Shown here piece by piece: positions 29,874 through 39,337 of a stretch of DNA of 64,000 bases. Source of the DNA: a virus. The position numbers were made by a program, and so were the translations under genes. Under the pieces are notes generated by a model. It was not told the DNA's origin and made no database searches. It saw nothing but the letters and a program-made list of their open reading frames with translations. Positions within the stretch are counted from its first letter, which is position 1. Each line of letters starts with the position of its first letter. The stretch covers positions 1-64,000 of the IMG/VR virus record IMGVR_UViG_3300044655_001767; one strand, given 5' to 3'.

Positions 29874-30599
29874 ATGCCAGTATTTTTACCAAGTTCTCAA
29901 GTTAGTGTACAATTAACAGGAACATCATCAGTACCAAATAATTTTACAGTTGAAATCTATAGATGGGATGTCGCAACTGATGCTGCGGTTTATGATAGAA
30001 CCATTGTTACAGGTTTAACTAAAACCGCAACTTCATCGGTAAATGGTGGCACATTACTTAATGGTTATGGAATTTCAGGTATAACAGGTTTAGATAACTA
30101 TGTTAAATTAACAAGTACAACCTCATGTAGTACAACTGCAACACAAGACATTACAACGGCAGCATTAACGGTGTATCAACCAAATACAGGAACATTCACC
30201 AACATATATAACGGTTACCCTACAACAGCACAAGTTAATACTTTTAATCAAACAGGTACAGGTTATACATACAATGGGTTTTCGGAATCTAATGGAAAGA
30301 TTGTAGGTAATTACGTTGTTGGTACTTTTGATACTTTATCATATATAGATGCTACAGGTTTTACATTATCTTATGTGAGTGGAACATCGGGAGGAGTCAC
30401 AGTTTATGGCGATTATCAATACGGACCATTTAGTAGTTTTTCTATCACTAAATCAGGTAAAACGTTTACATTAACGGGTAGTGCTAATACATCATTAGAT
30501 TCTGATCCTGTTTCCATAAAAGGAACCATGAGGTTAACACATAACTCAACAACTAATTATGTTGATTTTGATTATTGGTATATTCCTGCGGCCGTTTAA
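29874..30599 (+). CDS. Beta-rich virion protein, 241 aa, fibre-associated
   Basis: Unrecognised. The N-terminal half looks like an Ig-type sandwich (SVQLTGTSSVPNNFTVEIYR), and the C-terminal half ends in Gly/Ser/Tyr-rich strands (GVTVYGDYQYGPFSSFSI, then NYVDFDYWYIP). No signal peptide or membrane segment. It has its own TATTTAT motif and follows the SprB-like protein, so it probably contributes to the same adhesion device. Confidence 0.6.
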   Translation: MPVFLPSSQVSVQLTGTSSVPNNFTVEIYRWDVATDAAVYDRTIVTGLTKTATSSVNGGTLLNGYGISGITGLDNYVKLTSTTSCSTTATQDITTAALTVYQPNTGTFTNIYNGYPTTAQVNTFNQTGTGYTYNGFSESNGKIVGNYVVGTFDTLSYIDATGFTLSYVSGTSGGVTVYGDYQYGPFSSFSITKSGKTFTLTGSANTSLDSDPVSIKGTMRLTHNSTTNYVDFDYWYIPAAV

Positions 30600-30655
30600 T
30601 CTATCCCTTTATTTACATTAAATTAATCTTTATATTACCTAAAACCTAATAAAGA

Positions 30656-30662
30656 TATTTAT
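30656..30662 (+). promoter_or_regulatory. TATTTAT motif, candidate phage late promoter element
   Basis: TATTTAT lies 17 nt before the ATG at 30680, at the end of an 80-nt gap. A TATATT-type element also occurs in the same gap at about 30630. Inferred. Confidence 0.4.
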
Positions 30663-30679
30663 AGGTGTAAATAATTTAT

Positions 30680-31243
30680 ATGTCAACTTTTTTTGGAACA
30701 CTTACTGGATTCACAATTCCATATACGAACATATCGTCAGACACACTAACACCAAATAGTGGTTCGGATTATTTAAATGACTATGAATATAACCCTGCAA
30801 CGGGTTATACCACAACAGGTTTCACCTATTTAGGTATTGGTGGTAGTAAGTTATCCGAATTAAAAAAATACGGAGCAACAGGATACACACAAACATTAAC
30901 AAGTGGATCAATAACAGGAGGGACAACTTGGACAGGTTATACATTTGATTATACATACAATACAACTGGTTCCACAAGTTTACAATATAGAGATTATTCT
31001 GATGGGTACACCATGATTACAGGTAGCACTACGGGGTTTACCAAGGAGGAAGTGATTAACTATACCCTAACAAGAAACGAACATTTCTTGGGGTTTGTGG
31101 AACAACCAACCGTTTATTCGGACATTTTTGTGGAACGAGGTAAATTGGGAGTTATGGAAAGGAACTTCAGGTTAAGTGAAATTGATAGTATGGGTGAATT
31201 GAGTATATATGGAAATGGGTATTTTAAAGTTAGAAAACAATAA
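30680..31243 (+). CDS. Virion structural protein, 187 aa
   Basis: Unrecognised. Gly/Thr/Tyr-rich beta N-terminal half (NPATGYTTTGFTYLGIGG), then a more conserved-looking C-terminal part: FLGFVEQPTVYSDIFVERGK, then RNFRLSEIDSMGEL. I recall similar endings in T4-like phage baseplate-associated proteins of Bacteroidota phages, but I cannot name a family. Own TATTTAT motif upstream. Confidence 0.6.
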   Translation: MSTFFGTLTGFTIPYTNISSDTLTPNSGSDYLNDYEYNPATGYTTTGFTYLGIGGSKLSELKKYGATGYTQTLTSGSITGGTTWTGYTFDYTYNTTGSTSLQYRDYSDGYTMITGSTTGFTKEEVINYTLTRNEHFLGFVEQPTVYSDIFVERGKLGVMERNFRLSEIDSMGELSIYGNGYFKVRKQ

Positions 31244-31249
31244 GATTTA

Positions 31250-31256
31250 TATTTAT
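31250..31256 (+). promoter_or_regulatory. TATTTAT motif, candidate phage late promoter element
   Basis: TATTTAT lies 12 nt before the ATG at 31269, in a 25-nt gap. Inferred. Confidence 0.45.
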
Positions 31257-31268
31257 TAATAAAAGAAA

Positions 31269-32177
31269 ATGGCAGTAGGATCATATGGTATTGTAAGACC
31301 CGCAGACGTATCACCAGCAGACGTAGAGATATTATATCATTACGTTTCAGATAGAACTGCGAACGTTACACCAACATTAACAAAATTAGACTCGACAGCA
31401 ATATTAACACCGGTGTTTCATAATGAAACGACAGGTGGAGTTGCAAACAAAGAAATTTTAGGTGGATTATATAATTTAAAATTACAAGCAGGACAATTCT
31501 CCGAATTGGGAATTTACACATTACATTTACGTCCTAAACAAGTTAGGACAAATATTATGGATTGTGGAGTTTTAGCTTCACTTCCATCAGTTAGAGGATT
31601 GGTTATTGACATTGGTAATGTACCGGTGGACGACCAAGGAAAATTCACACCACAAGGTTTAGTTGGTTATAGAATTGAATACATTAATAATAATAATAAT
31701 CAAAAAGTTCCAAACTTTTATAGATTGGTAACTTCTTCTTTTTATTGTGTACCAACTACCGCAAATTTATCAAACTCAACAGATAAGGCAATTAGGTATC
31801 AATATACCGATTCCCAATCTAATTTTATATTTTTAACAGTAACACCAAGTTCATCACCATCAAGTAGACCTAATGTGGTTCCATTTATCGGCGAACCAGG
31901 TCAAACTATTATTTTAACAAATACATTTTTCAACCCAACAACGGTTGAAATTGAAATGGTTGAACATGATGCATCAACATTGGCACACGCACTTTACGGT
32001 GACCAAACTAAGGCAATTGCTCCAGGTATTTACACAATCTACGATAAGGATAAAAATATCTATAAACAATACAATCTTTACGAAATTAAAGACCAATTTA
32101 ATGAGACATTATATGAAGTTCGTGAAGAAAGAACAAGCGTTGATGAAACCTTAAATTTAGATAACATAACAGGATAA
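31269..32177 (+). CDS. Baseplate/tail structural protein, 302 aa
   Basis: Unrecognised by name. The product is beta-rich with a conserved-looking core: LGIYTLHLRPKQVRTNIMDC, then LVIDIGNVPVDDQGKF, then YRIEYINN. The C-terminus is helical and acidic (YEIKDQFNETLYEVREERT). The last base of its stop codon is the first base of the next ATG, so it is coupled to the gpI-like gene, consistent with a baseplate component. Confidence 0.6.
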   Translation: MAVGSYGIVRPADVSPADVEILYHYVSDRTANVTPTLTKLDSTAILTPVFHNETTGGVANKEILGGLYNLKLQAGQFSELGIYTLHLRPKQVRTNIMDCGVLASLPSVRGLVIDIGNVPVDDQGKFTPQGLVGYRIEYINNNNNQKVPNFYRLVTSSFYCVPTTANLSNSTDKAIRYQYTDSQSNFIFLTVTPSSSPSSRPNVVPFIGEPGQTIILTNTFFNPTTVEIEMVEHDASTLAHALYGDQTKAIAPGIYTIYDKDKNIYKQYNLYEIKDQFNETLYEVREERTSVDETLNLDNITG

Positions 32178-35100
32178 TGGCTAAAGTAAGATATAAAGTT
32201 CCAAGTGAAGCTGCTAGTGGTGTAGAAACGTTTAGCGATAAATTAGTTGGTACACAGATTACAGATGGTACTAGTCAACTGACTAATACGAACTTTGATA
32301 TTAATAGAGTCATTCCTGAAAAAGATAGCAAAAATTTTAAATCACAACCATTTTCCGATTTCTTAACATTAAAAGATTTAAAAGAAGAGTTAAGTGGTGA
32401 AACAACACAAAATGGTAGTGTAAAGAAAAAAGAAAAAATTAAATTTAAAGGTGGGATTAACGATGCCGGAAAATCTTTATACGGTTCATTAAAACAAAGA
32501 TTACAAGTATCTATATCAAATATTATCACAAACTTTCCTGCAGCTATATTAGTTGATAAAGATAGTCCCATTAAAAGTATTGACGTAACATTATCGGGAA
32601 TAACTTATAGTGAAAATGCAAAGACAACTGAATTTTACATTCAAAAATCAATTTTATTTAATCCTTTTGATATTACACTTATTAAACCATTAAGTAATAC
32701 TTTACCTAATGTGGATAATACAATTAGAAATTTTTATTCATCATATACAAAATACACCATACAACGTTTAGATAATAGTGAATATAGTGGTTTAACATAT
32801 GATATTGTTTCATATACCGAACCTGATAGTTCTAATTTAATTAAATTAAAAGTTAAAGGAAATCCATTTAATGGGTTAACAGGATTTACTGAAAATGTTT
32901 TAATAAGGCCAAATAATGGAATTACCGAAGAATTTTTTAGTGGGTTAGACGAATTAGAAACTCTTTTATTAAATAGAGAAACTAACCCAAAATATCAAGC
33001 AAGTTTTAAGGTACCGAAAGATAGTTTTGATGAAACTAAAACTGAAATTGTTAATGTATATGTTAATTGGCCAACAACGAAAGATGGTTGGAATTTACAA
33101 ATAGTCGGTATTGATTATGCTGATTATATTAGTCAATTAAGTAGTTTAGGTGATGAGATAGATGATTATAAATCTAACTTAATTGTAAGATTTTTAACAG
33201 CACCACAATTATTTGAATTTGATACTGACGACCAAAAGGCACAATCCATCTTTCAATTATATGGTCAATCATTCGATAGAGTAAAAAAATATATTGATAA
33301 TATTGCTTACATGCGTAATGTAAGTTATGATGGAATAAATAATTTTCCTGATATTTTATTGAAGAATCTTTCACAAACATTAGGATTATCAACCATTAAT
33401 TTATTTGATGAAAAATCATTAGAGGATACTTTATACTTAAGACAAGATACTGTGTTTAATGGTATATCATTAGGTAAAACTTTAGTGGAAGCTGAATATG
33501 AATTTTATAGAAGATTATTAGTTAATCTTGCTTACATATATAAATCAAAAGGAACACGAGCGTCTTTGGAATTCTTTTTAAAGTTTATCGGAGCTCCCGA
33601 ACCAATAATTAAAATTAATGAGTTTGTTTATAATGTAACAAAATTACCAAACAACCCTAATTTAGAAACCGATTTATACGACGTAATCCAAGGAACAAAA
33701 GTTGATACAGTAGTTACTGGATATACAATAGGTAGTGGGTTTGAATATACTATGTACGTAAATAGTTCAGGACTTACGGATACAACATCGGGATACACAT
33801 ATCTAACTGGATTAACAATAAGTTCATCAACATTAAGTAGAGATGAATATCCAATTGATGAAAATGGATTACCTAGAAAAACAACAAATACCCAAAGTGA
33901 TATATTTTTTGGAAAAGGTTCTGGTTGGTACGATACAACACTTGACCATAGGTCGTCAGATATAATTGATACAAATTTATCAAGCGGGTCATTTGTAAAC
34001 GGAGTTTTTCAATTAACAGGTCGAACAAAATATATTAAAACAATGTCAAAACCATACACATATGGTGAAGATTATTTTGACACATTTAGAACTTTACCTG
34101 GATTAGATTATGGGTTTGATTTAACATCAAAAATTGATAATAAAAAAGTTAATGTAAATGACCAACAACTTGTTTTAAATAGAAAAAATATTAGTGTCCA
34201 TTTATCACCATCACAAGGAATTGAATATGACGTTTATAGACAATCAAGAAATTTAGAATTATCCTTTGGAGGTTTAACACCACAAACAGGTGTAACATTT
34301 AATGAATATATTGAAAACATATTAAACACATTGGTGATAAATTCAAATACATCAAAATACGATAAATCATATACTGGTTTAACGGAAGTATTTAATAGTT
34401 ACATTACCAACACTAACACAGGATTTACACCATATGATTTCATTTCGATAAATGAATATATAAATAAAATGAGTCCATATTGGGTAAAAGTGGTTGAACA
34501 ATTTGTACCAGCGACAACATTATGGACAGGTGGAAATTTAATTTCTAATACAATATTCAATAGATGTAAATATAAATATCAAAAACCAAGATATGGTTTA
34601 ACAAATCCAGTTGGTATTGATTACAATGATGATCAATATAACTGTTCAAATCCTATACCACAAACACCTAGACCTACACATACTCCAACTAATACACCTA
34701 CCCCAACTATAACACCTACTAAAACACCTACCAATACCCCTACACCTACCAAAACACCTACCAATACTCCTACACCTACTAAAACACCAACTAACACACC
34801 AACTAATACGGTTACACCAACTAATACACCTACTAATACACCTACAAATACACCTACAAATACATCAACTAATACACCGACACCAACACCAACACCAACA
34901 TCAAACGGTTTGACAAATAATTTGGCCGACATTGGCACGACATGTGATTCAGATGGATGTACAAATGGTACAATTATGAGGATATTCCTCGATAGTGTAG
35001 ATTATAATTTATTTGTTGCAAATGGTAATTTATTTAATGGTTTAGGTGGAGGTTCTTCAACAACTTGTACCGCTATAGCTAGAAATAGCATTGGTAATCC

Positions 35101-35188
35101 TATAACAACTAGTTGTTTTATCGATTCGTCTAATACAAGTTGGGAGTTAAATTCGGGAGTATTTAATTACCACATACCACAATGTTAA
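32177..35188 (+). CDS. Baseplate/tail protein with gpI-like region and Pro-Thr linker, 1003 aa
   Basis: Residues about 360-480 contain QSFDRVKKYIDNIAYMRN, EYEFYRRLLVNLAYIYKSKG and TRASLEFFLKFIGAPEPI. This is the pattern of P2 gpI-type tail proteins, where GT-x-x-A/SLxxFLxFxG connects baseplate to fibre. A Pro-Thr-Asn/Lys linker lies at about 829-910, followed by a short C-terminal domain (DIGTTCDSDGCTNGTIMRIF) with paired Cys. I infer an adaptor attaching fibres to the baseplate. The linker is of the same type as in the 1989-aa protein. Confidence 0.65.
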   Translation: MAKVRYKVPSEAASGVETFSDKLVGTQITDGTSQLTNTNFDINRVIPEKDSKNFKSQPFSDFLTLKDLKEELSGETTQNGSVKKKEKIKFKGGINDAGKSLYGSLKQRLQVSISNIITNFPAAILVDKDSPIKSIDVTLSGITYSENAKTTEFYIQKSILFNPFDITLIKPLSNTLPNVDNTIRNFYSSYTKYTIQRLDNSEYSGLTYDIVSYTEPDSSNLIKLKVKGNPFNGLTGFTENVLIRPNNGITEEFFSGLDELETLLLNRETNPKYQASFKVPKDSFDETKTEIVNVYVNWPTTKDGWNLQIVGIDYADYISQLSSLGDEIDDYKSNLIVRFLTAPQLFEFDTDDQKAQSIFQLYGQSFDRVKKYIDNIAYMRNVSYDGINNFPDILLKNLSQTLGLSTINLFDEKSLEDTLYLRQDTVFNGISLGKTLVEAEYEFYRRLLVNLAYIYKSKGTRASLEFFLKFIGAPEPIIKINEFVYNVTKLPNNPNLETDLYDVIQGTKVDTVVTGYTIGSGFEYTMYVNSSGLTDTTSGYTYLTGLTISSSTLSRDEYPIDENGLPRKTTNTQSDIFFGKGSGWYDTTLDHRSSDIIDTNLSSGSFVNGVFQLTGRTKYIKTMSKPYTYGEDYFDTFRTLPGLDYGFDLTSKIDNKKVNVNDQQLVLNRKNISVHLSPSQGIEYDVYRQSRNLELSFGGLTPQTGVTFNEYIENILNTLVINSNTSKYDKSYTGLTEVFNSYITNTNTGFTPYDFISINEYINKMSPYWVKVVEQFVPATTLWTGGNLISNTIFNRCKYKYQKPRYGLTNPVGIDYNDDQYNCSNPIPQTPRPTHTPTNTPTPTITPTKTPTNTPTPTKTPTNTPTPTKTPTNTPTNTVTPTNTPTNTPTNTPTNTSTNTPTPTPTPTSNGLTNNLADIGTTCDSDGCTNGTIMRIFLDSVDYNLFVANGNLFNGLGGGSSTTCTAIARNSIGNPITTSCFIDSSNTSWELNSGVFNYHIPQC
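34661..34902 (+). repeat. Pro-Thr-Asn/Lys linker repeats
   Basis: 12-nt units encode PTNT, PTPT and PTKT. They are related in sequence to the linker at 27684-28671 but contain Lys and no Cys module. Confidence 0.85.
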
Positions 35189-35204
35189 TAAAATAAAAAA
35201 ATAA

Positions 35205-35211
35205 TATTTAT
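35205..35211 (+). promoter_or_regulatory. TATTTAT motif, candidate phage late promoter element
   Basis: TATTTAT lies five nt before the ATG at 35217, in a 28-nt gap. Inferred. Confidence 0.45.
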
Positions 35212-35216
35212 AATAT

Positions 35217-36719
35217 ATGAGCTTTTTAAACCCAACATATTCGGCAACAGTGGCCGCAAGATTAACACAAAAAGGTAGAAATGCAATTGCATCTGGTAAT
35301 TTTAATGTTAGTTATTTTGCAGTTGGTGATTCAGAATATAACTACAGTGGACCAAGTACACAAACTACGTTGGAACCATTTGATAAAGATATAAATGTAA
35401 AATACCCTTTTTGGTATACAAGTGGTAGTACATTTTTTGGTGTTCCAATAAGTAATCAAATAACATCAGTTTGTAGAAATGTTATGACAGACACTGGATG
35501 GACATCAAATGTTGTTTGGGAAAAAAATCCAATTGGCTACGCAACTACTGGATTTACAAATTTTTCAAATAGTAAATATTTGGGAATAAAATCATTTTTT
35601 GGTTATTCATCATCTTCGGGACAAACATCAAATACAGGAACAACAATTACTAATACAATTGGTAATCAAGTTGTAATATCTCCAGAAGAACAAAAAGCAA
35701 TTGCAATTTTACATTATAGTGGTGGTACTGATGTTAATAGTTTCTTTAAATATGATGACTATATTAGTACATATACAGGTGTTACATCACCAAATACAAA
35801 AACCGACAAACAATATTTTAGTGTAACAATACCCGATTTAAAATACCATAGAAGTACGGGAACAACATTTTACATGACAACTGGTAGTTCAAAAACTATA
35901 GTTTCAAATTTAAATAGTAGATTAACAATCGACTATATGGATTTAGTAGACTCAACAGGTAATACTGCGAATGTAGTTGGTAAAATATTTCAAAATCATA
36001 AATTAATAGTTATTGACGATGAAGAAATTGTGGTAGCGTTAGACCAAGCTTCAAGTAGAACTTATACGTTACCTGCACCATTTGTTAATACATTAGTATC
36101 TAATAGTGATCCAATTACAAGTTTAACAACTGGACAAACTCTTTGGATTACATATACCTTAGACACCACTAAATTACCATGTAATTATTTTATGAAAGTA
36201 ACGGGGTCGTCAAATAACGAAGTTGTTACCGTTCAATTTAGTGGTAATAGTTTTAATTATTTAAATAATGGATATACCGGAAATCAATTTAATGTACTTT
36301 ATCAATTCACCACAGGAAATACCCCAAGTCATACTTCATGGAATATAATTAATTTAACAAGTGAATTGAATTCTATAAATGATTTAAAAACAGGATATAC
36401 ATTTACGTTAAATCAAACTAAAATTGCGAGCGGAACACAATATACTTCATCATTAACAACTTTCCCAAATACAAGTGGAACGACATTTGGAACGGTTAAT
36501 TTAGTTAGGGCAAGTGATGTTGAAGAAATGAGTTTTGATTTGAATTTACCCAATGGAGTTTTTGATAAGTCTCAAAACCCAACATATACCACTGGAAATC
36601 CAACGATGACCGAAGTTGCTTTATTGAATAATAATAAAGAAACATTGGTTATGGGTAAATTGGCATCACCAATACCAAGAGTTGGTGCTCAAATTGTGTC
36701 GGTAAAAATTGATTTCTAA
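35217..36719 (+). CDS. Tail/baseplate structural protein, 500 aa
   Basis: The N-terminus (AARLTQKGRNAIASGNFNV, then YFAVGDSEYNY) is a signature I recall at the start of virion proteins of T4-like marine phages, where an 'F-x-VGDSE-x-x-Y' strand follows a short helix. The rest is beta-rich. The last 60 residues (NPTMTEVALLNNNKETLVMG, then IPRVGAQIVSVKIDF) form a compact end domain. Last structural gene before the second DNA-metabolism block. Function within the tail is not known. Confidence 0.65.
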   Translation: MSFLNPTYSATVAARLTQKGRNAIASGNFNVSYFAVGDSEYNYSGPSTQTTLEPFDKDINVKYPFWYTSGSTFFGVPISNQITSVCRNVMTDTGWTSNVVWEKNPIGYATTGFTNFSNSKYLGIKSFFGYSSSSGQTSNTGTTITNTIGNQVVISPEEQKAIAILHYSGGTDVNSFFKYDDYISTYTGVTSPNTKTDKQYFSVTIPDLKYHRSTGTTFYMTTGSSKTIVSNLNSRLTIDYMDLVDSTGNTANVVGKIFQNHKLIVIDDEEIVVALDQASSRTYTLPAPFVNTLVSNSDPITSLTTGQTLWITYTLDTTKLPCNYFMKVTGSSNNEVVTVQFSGNSFNYLNNGYTGNQFNVLYQFTTGNTPSHTSWNIINLTSELNSINDLKTGYTFTLNQTKIASGTQYTSSLTTFPNTSGTTFGTVNLVRASDVEEMSFDLNLPNGVFDKSQNPTYTTGNPTMTEVALLNNNKETLVMGKLASPIPRVGAQIVSVKIDF

Positions 36720-36757
36720 CGATTTACATTTATTTTAATTTACTTTATATTAGAATT

Positions 36758-37369
36758 ATGAGTATAGATGTAAAATTTAAGAATAAGCCAAAGATACTGG
36801 GACTTGATATTAGTACAAAAACCATTGGGTTTGCTTTGTTTGATATTTCAGGTTCTAAATTATTAGAACTAACGCATTTTTCCCCTAAAATTAAACCACA
36901 ACCTGAAGATAAGTTGGAAGAACTTATGATGAAGGCCAATACATTTCAAAGACATTTGGAAGGATATAAAGATATGGGAATCACTCGTGTTATCATTGAG
37001 GAACCATTATTAAATTCTAATAACGTTTATACAGTTGGAACTTTATTGAGATACAATACAATGATATGTAAACTGATTTATGATATTTTTGAGATTGTTC
37101 CAACATTCATTTCAACATATAATGCAAGAAAATATGCATTTCCAGATTTAGTGGGTCCAAATGAAAAAGGACGAAATGTATTGTTTGGTGGATACCCAAA
37201 AGACATTGATAAGAAACAAGTTATTTGGGATCACGTTAATGACGTATGTCCTGATGTTCAATGGTTGTATGATAAGAACGGTAAATTAAAAAAAGAAAAT
37301 TTTGATATGAGTGATGCTGCCACTGCGGTTATTGGTCACTTCAATATGATAAAACAATTGGATAAATAA
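36758..37369 (+). CDS. RuvC-like Holliday junction resolvase
   Basis: The 203-aa product has the RNase H-fold resolvase pattern: GLDISTKTIGFALFD with first Asp D17, VIIEEPLL with the catalytic Glu, and FDMSDAATAV with the late Asp. Phage RuvC-like enzymes resolve recombination junctions before packaging, the role of T4 endonuclease VII (no gp49-type protein is seen here). The leader carries a TATATT element and no TATTTAT. Located at the head of the primase/recombination block. Confidence 0.8.
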   Translation: MSIDVKFKNKPKILGLDISTKTIGFALFDISGSKLLELTHFSPKIKPQPEDKLEELMMKANTFQRHLEGYKDMGITRVIIEEPLLNSNNVYTVGTLLRYNTMICKLIYDIFEIVPTFISTYNARKYAFPDLVGPNEKGRNVLFGGYPKDIDKKQVIWDHVNDVCPDVQWLYDKNGKLKKENFDMSDAATAVIGHFNMIKQLDK

Positions 37370-37460
37370 TATTTGGCAACTTAGATTTTATATTACGATT
37401 TATCAATGATATATTTAATAATAGGACGGGACAAGGGTTAAAAGCCTTGTTTGGTTGGTA

Positions 37461-37495
37461 GGAGGTCAGCGTGGTGTCTGGCCTCCATTTTTTTT
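37461..37495 (+). terminator. Strong Rho-independent terminator
   Basis: GGAGGTCAG (37461-37469) pairs with CTGGCCTCC (37478-37486, one G-T pair), 8-nt loop, then A and a run of nine T. A second small hairpin (ACAAGG 37431-37436 with CCTTGT 37445-37450) precedes it. Confidence 0.85.
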
Positions 37496-37524
37496 TATAA
37501 GATTTTTTTGTTATAATATACAAC

Positions 37525-38466
37525 ATGAACACCCAAGAAGTAGATTATTCCGCAGTATTTGAAATTTTGGAAGACATATTTGGTGACTATAAGAATCATA
37601 ATGATTATAGATACCAAGTTTCTTTTGACTGTCCTGTGTGTTCTCATGAAATCAAAGGGTTAGAAAAAGGTGATGGTAAGGGCAATTTGGAAATCAATTA
37701 CAAATACGGTGTTTATAAGTGTTGGGTATGTGCCGAATCTCACGAAACACACGGTTCAATTTATAAGTTAATTAAGAAGTTTGGTAATCCTAAACAACTT
37801 AAAAAATATATTTTATTAAAACCAGAAGAAGATGAAGATGGGAATAAAAAAGAATATAAACCAGTTAAATTACCAAAAGAATTTATTTCATTTAAAGATG
37901 CAAGTTTTGGAATGAAATTAACACCAGGGTATAAGCAGGCACTCAATTACATCAAAAAAAGAAATATAACAGATTTGATGTTACAACTTTATAATATTGG
38001 ATTTTGTGCAACAGGACCTTATGAAAATAGAATTATCATTCCTTCATATGATGAAAACAGAAGATTGAATTATTTTATTGCCCGTTCTTTTTTAAATAAA
38101 ACAAATAGAAAGTATATGAACCCCGTGGTACAAAAGGAGGTTATTATTTTCAATGAAAGTTTAATTAATTGGGACGAACCTGTTTATATAGTTGAAGGAG
38201 CGTTCGACAGTATTTTCATTCCCAACGCAATCCCAATGTTGGGAAAGTTTATGAGTGAACATTTATTTAAAAAACTATACGATAATGCAAAAAAAATAAT
38301 TATAGTACTTGACCCCGATGCGTGGAACGACCAAGAGAGATTATATCATAGATTGAATTGTGGAAAACTAATGGGGAAAGTTTGGAGTATTAAATTAGAA
38401 GGGGATAAAGACATCGCCGATTTGCAAGGAAACTTAAGTGAATATAAAATGAAACAAATAGAATAA
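37525..38466 (+). CDS. DnaG-type DNA primase
   Basis: The 313-aa primase makes RNA primers for the lagging strand with the gp41-type helicase. A zinc ribbon (CPVC near residue 36, CWVC near 70) is followed by a Toprim core: RIIIPSYDENRRLNYFIARS, PVYIVEGAFDSIFIPNA (the Toprim Glu) and KIIIVLDPDAW (the DxD motif). Similar in size to T4 gp61 (342 aa). The leader has TTATAATATA close to the start codon. It is followed after one base by a PD-(D/E)XK nuclease gene. Confidence 0.85.
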   Translation: MNTQEVDYSAVFEILEDIFGDYKNHNDYRYQVSFDCPVCSHEIKGLEKGDGKGNLEINYKYGVYKCWVCAESHETHGSIYKLIKKFGNPKQLKKYILLKPEEDEDGNKKEYKPVKLPKEFISFKDASFGMKLTPGYKQALNYIKKRNITDLMLQLYNIGFCATGPYENRIIIPSYDENRRLNYFIARSFLNKTNRKYMNPVVQKEVIIFNESLINWDEPVYIVEGAFDSIFIPNAIPMLGKFMSEHLFKKLYDNAKKIIIVLDPDAWNDQERLYHRLNCGKLMGKVWSIKLEGDKDIADLQGNLSEYKMKQIE

Positions 38467-38467
38467 C

Positions 38468-39337
38468 ATGAATTTAAAAGACATCTCATTAGAGATAAAT
38501 GATTTATTAGAAAAGAGAAGACAAGAATTAGAATTAACATTCATAGAAGAAGAACACATTTACTATATGAAAGATGTTGATGGTGAAGTCAAAAAGAACT
38601 TTCCATCTGTATCTAAAATTGTTAAGAAATTTCACAAACCATTTGATGCTGATGGTATGGCACTTAAAATGGCAAAAGGAGACCCTGAAGGACAATCACA
38701 ATTACTTGCTGAATGGAAACAAGCGGGTGACCTATCAACTAATATGGGTAGTCGTGTTCACTTTGAATTGGAATCTGAATTAATTGGTCGTTTTGATAAC
38801 TACAAAGAAGTTAGACAACCAATATTTGAAATCAATGAAGAACAACAACGTAAGAGTGATAACATGATTATTGCGGGAAAACAATTTCTTGATTTAATGT
38901 TAGAACGAGGTGGGGTATTATTAGATACTGAAATCGTATTAGGTGACCCGACAGAACAATACACAGGACAACCTGATAAAGTATGGTTGATGCAAAACAA
39001 AGAGAAAGATGGATTTGGTTTTGTTATTACAGATTGGAAGACGAATCAACCAAAAAACTTTGAGGTTCATCATTACACTGGTAGATTATATCCACCATTC
39101 AACAACTATCACGATAATGCTTTAGGTCATTATTATTTACAATTACCATTATACGGTAGATTGTTGCGTAAGATGTTAGAAGGAACAAAATATGACGACA
39201 CTAAATTATTGGGTAATGTTGTCGTTTTATTAAAAGACGACGCAACATTTGTTGAATATAAAGTCCCATCACAAATTAATAACGCAATCCTACAAATGGA
39301 TTTATCAAAATATATTTCAAGATGGTCAAAAAGATAA
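38468..39337 (+). CDS. PD-(D/E)XK nuclease, RecB/Cas4-like fold
   Basis: The 289-aa product shows the full RecB-type motif series: GSRVHFELE (motif I His), TGQPDKVWL (Asp), VITDWKTNQ (DxK) and QLPLYGRLL (QxxxY). FPSVSKIVKKF near the N-terminus resembles the YxSVTxLI start of phage exonucleases in this family. Probably a DNA exonuclease processing ends for recombination. It starts one base after the primase stop and overlaps the gp47-like gene by 16 nt, so it is part of the same operon. Confidence 0.75.
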   Translation: MNLKDISLEINDLLEKRRQELELTFIEEEHIYYMKDVDGEVKKNFPSVSKIVKKFHKPFDADGMALKMAKGDPEGQSQLLAEWKQAGDLSTNMGSRVHFELESELIGRFDNYKEVRQPIFEINEEQQRKSDNMIIAGKQFLDLMLERGGVLLDTEIVLGDPTEQYTGQPDKVWLMQNKEKDGFGFVITDWKTNQPKNFEVHHYTGRLYPPFNNYHDNALGHYYLQLPLYGRLLRKMLEGTKYDDTKLLGNVVVLLKDDATFVEYKVPSQINNAILQMDLSKYISRWSKR

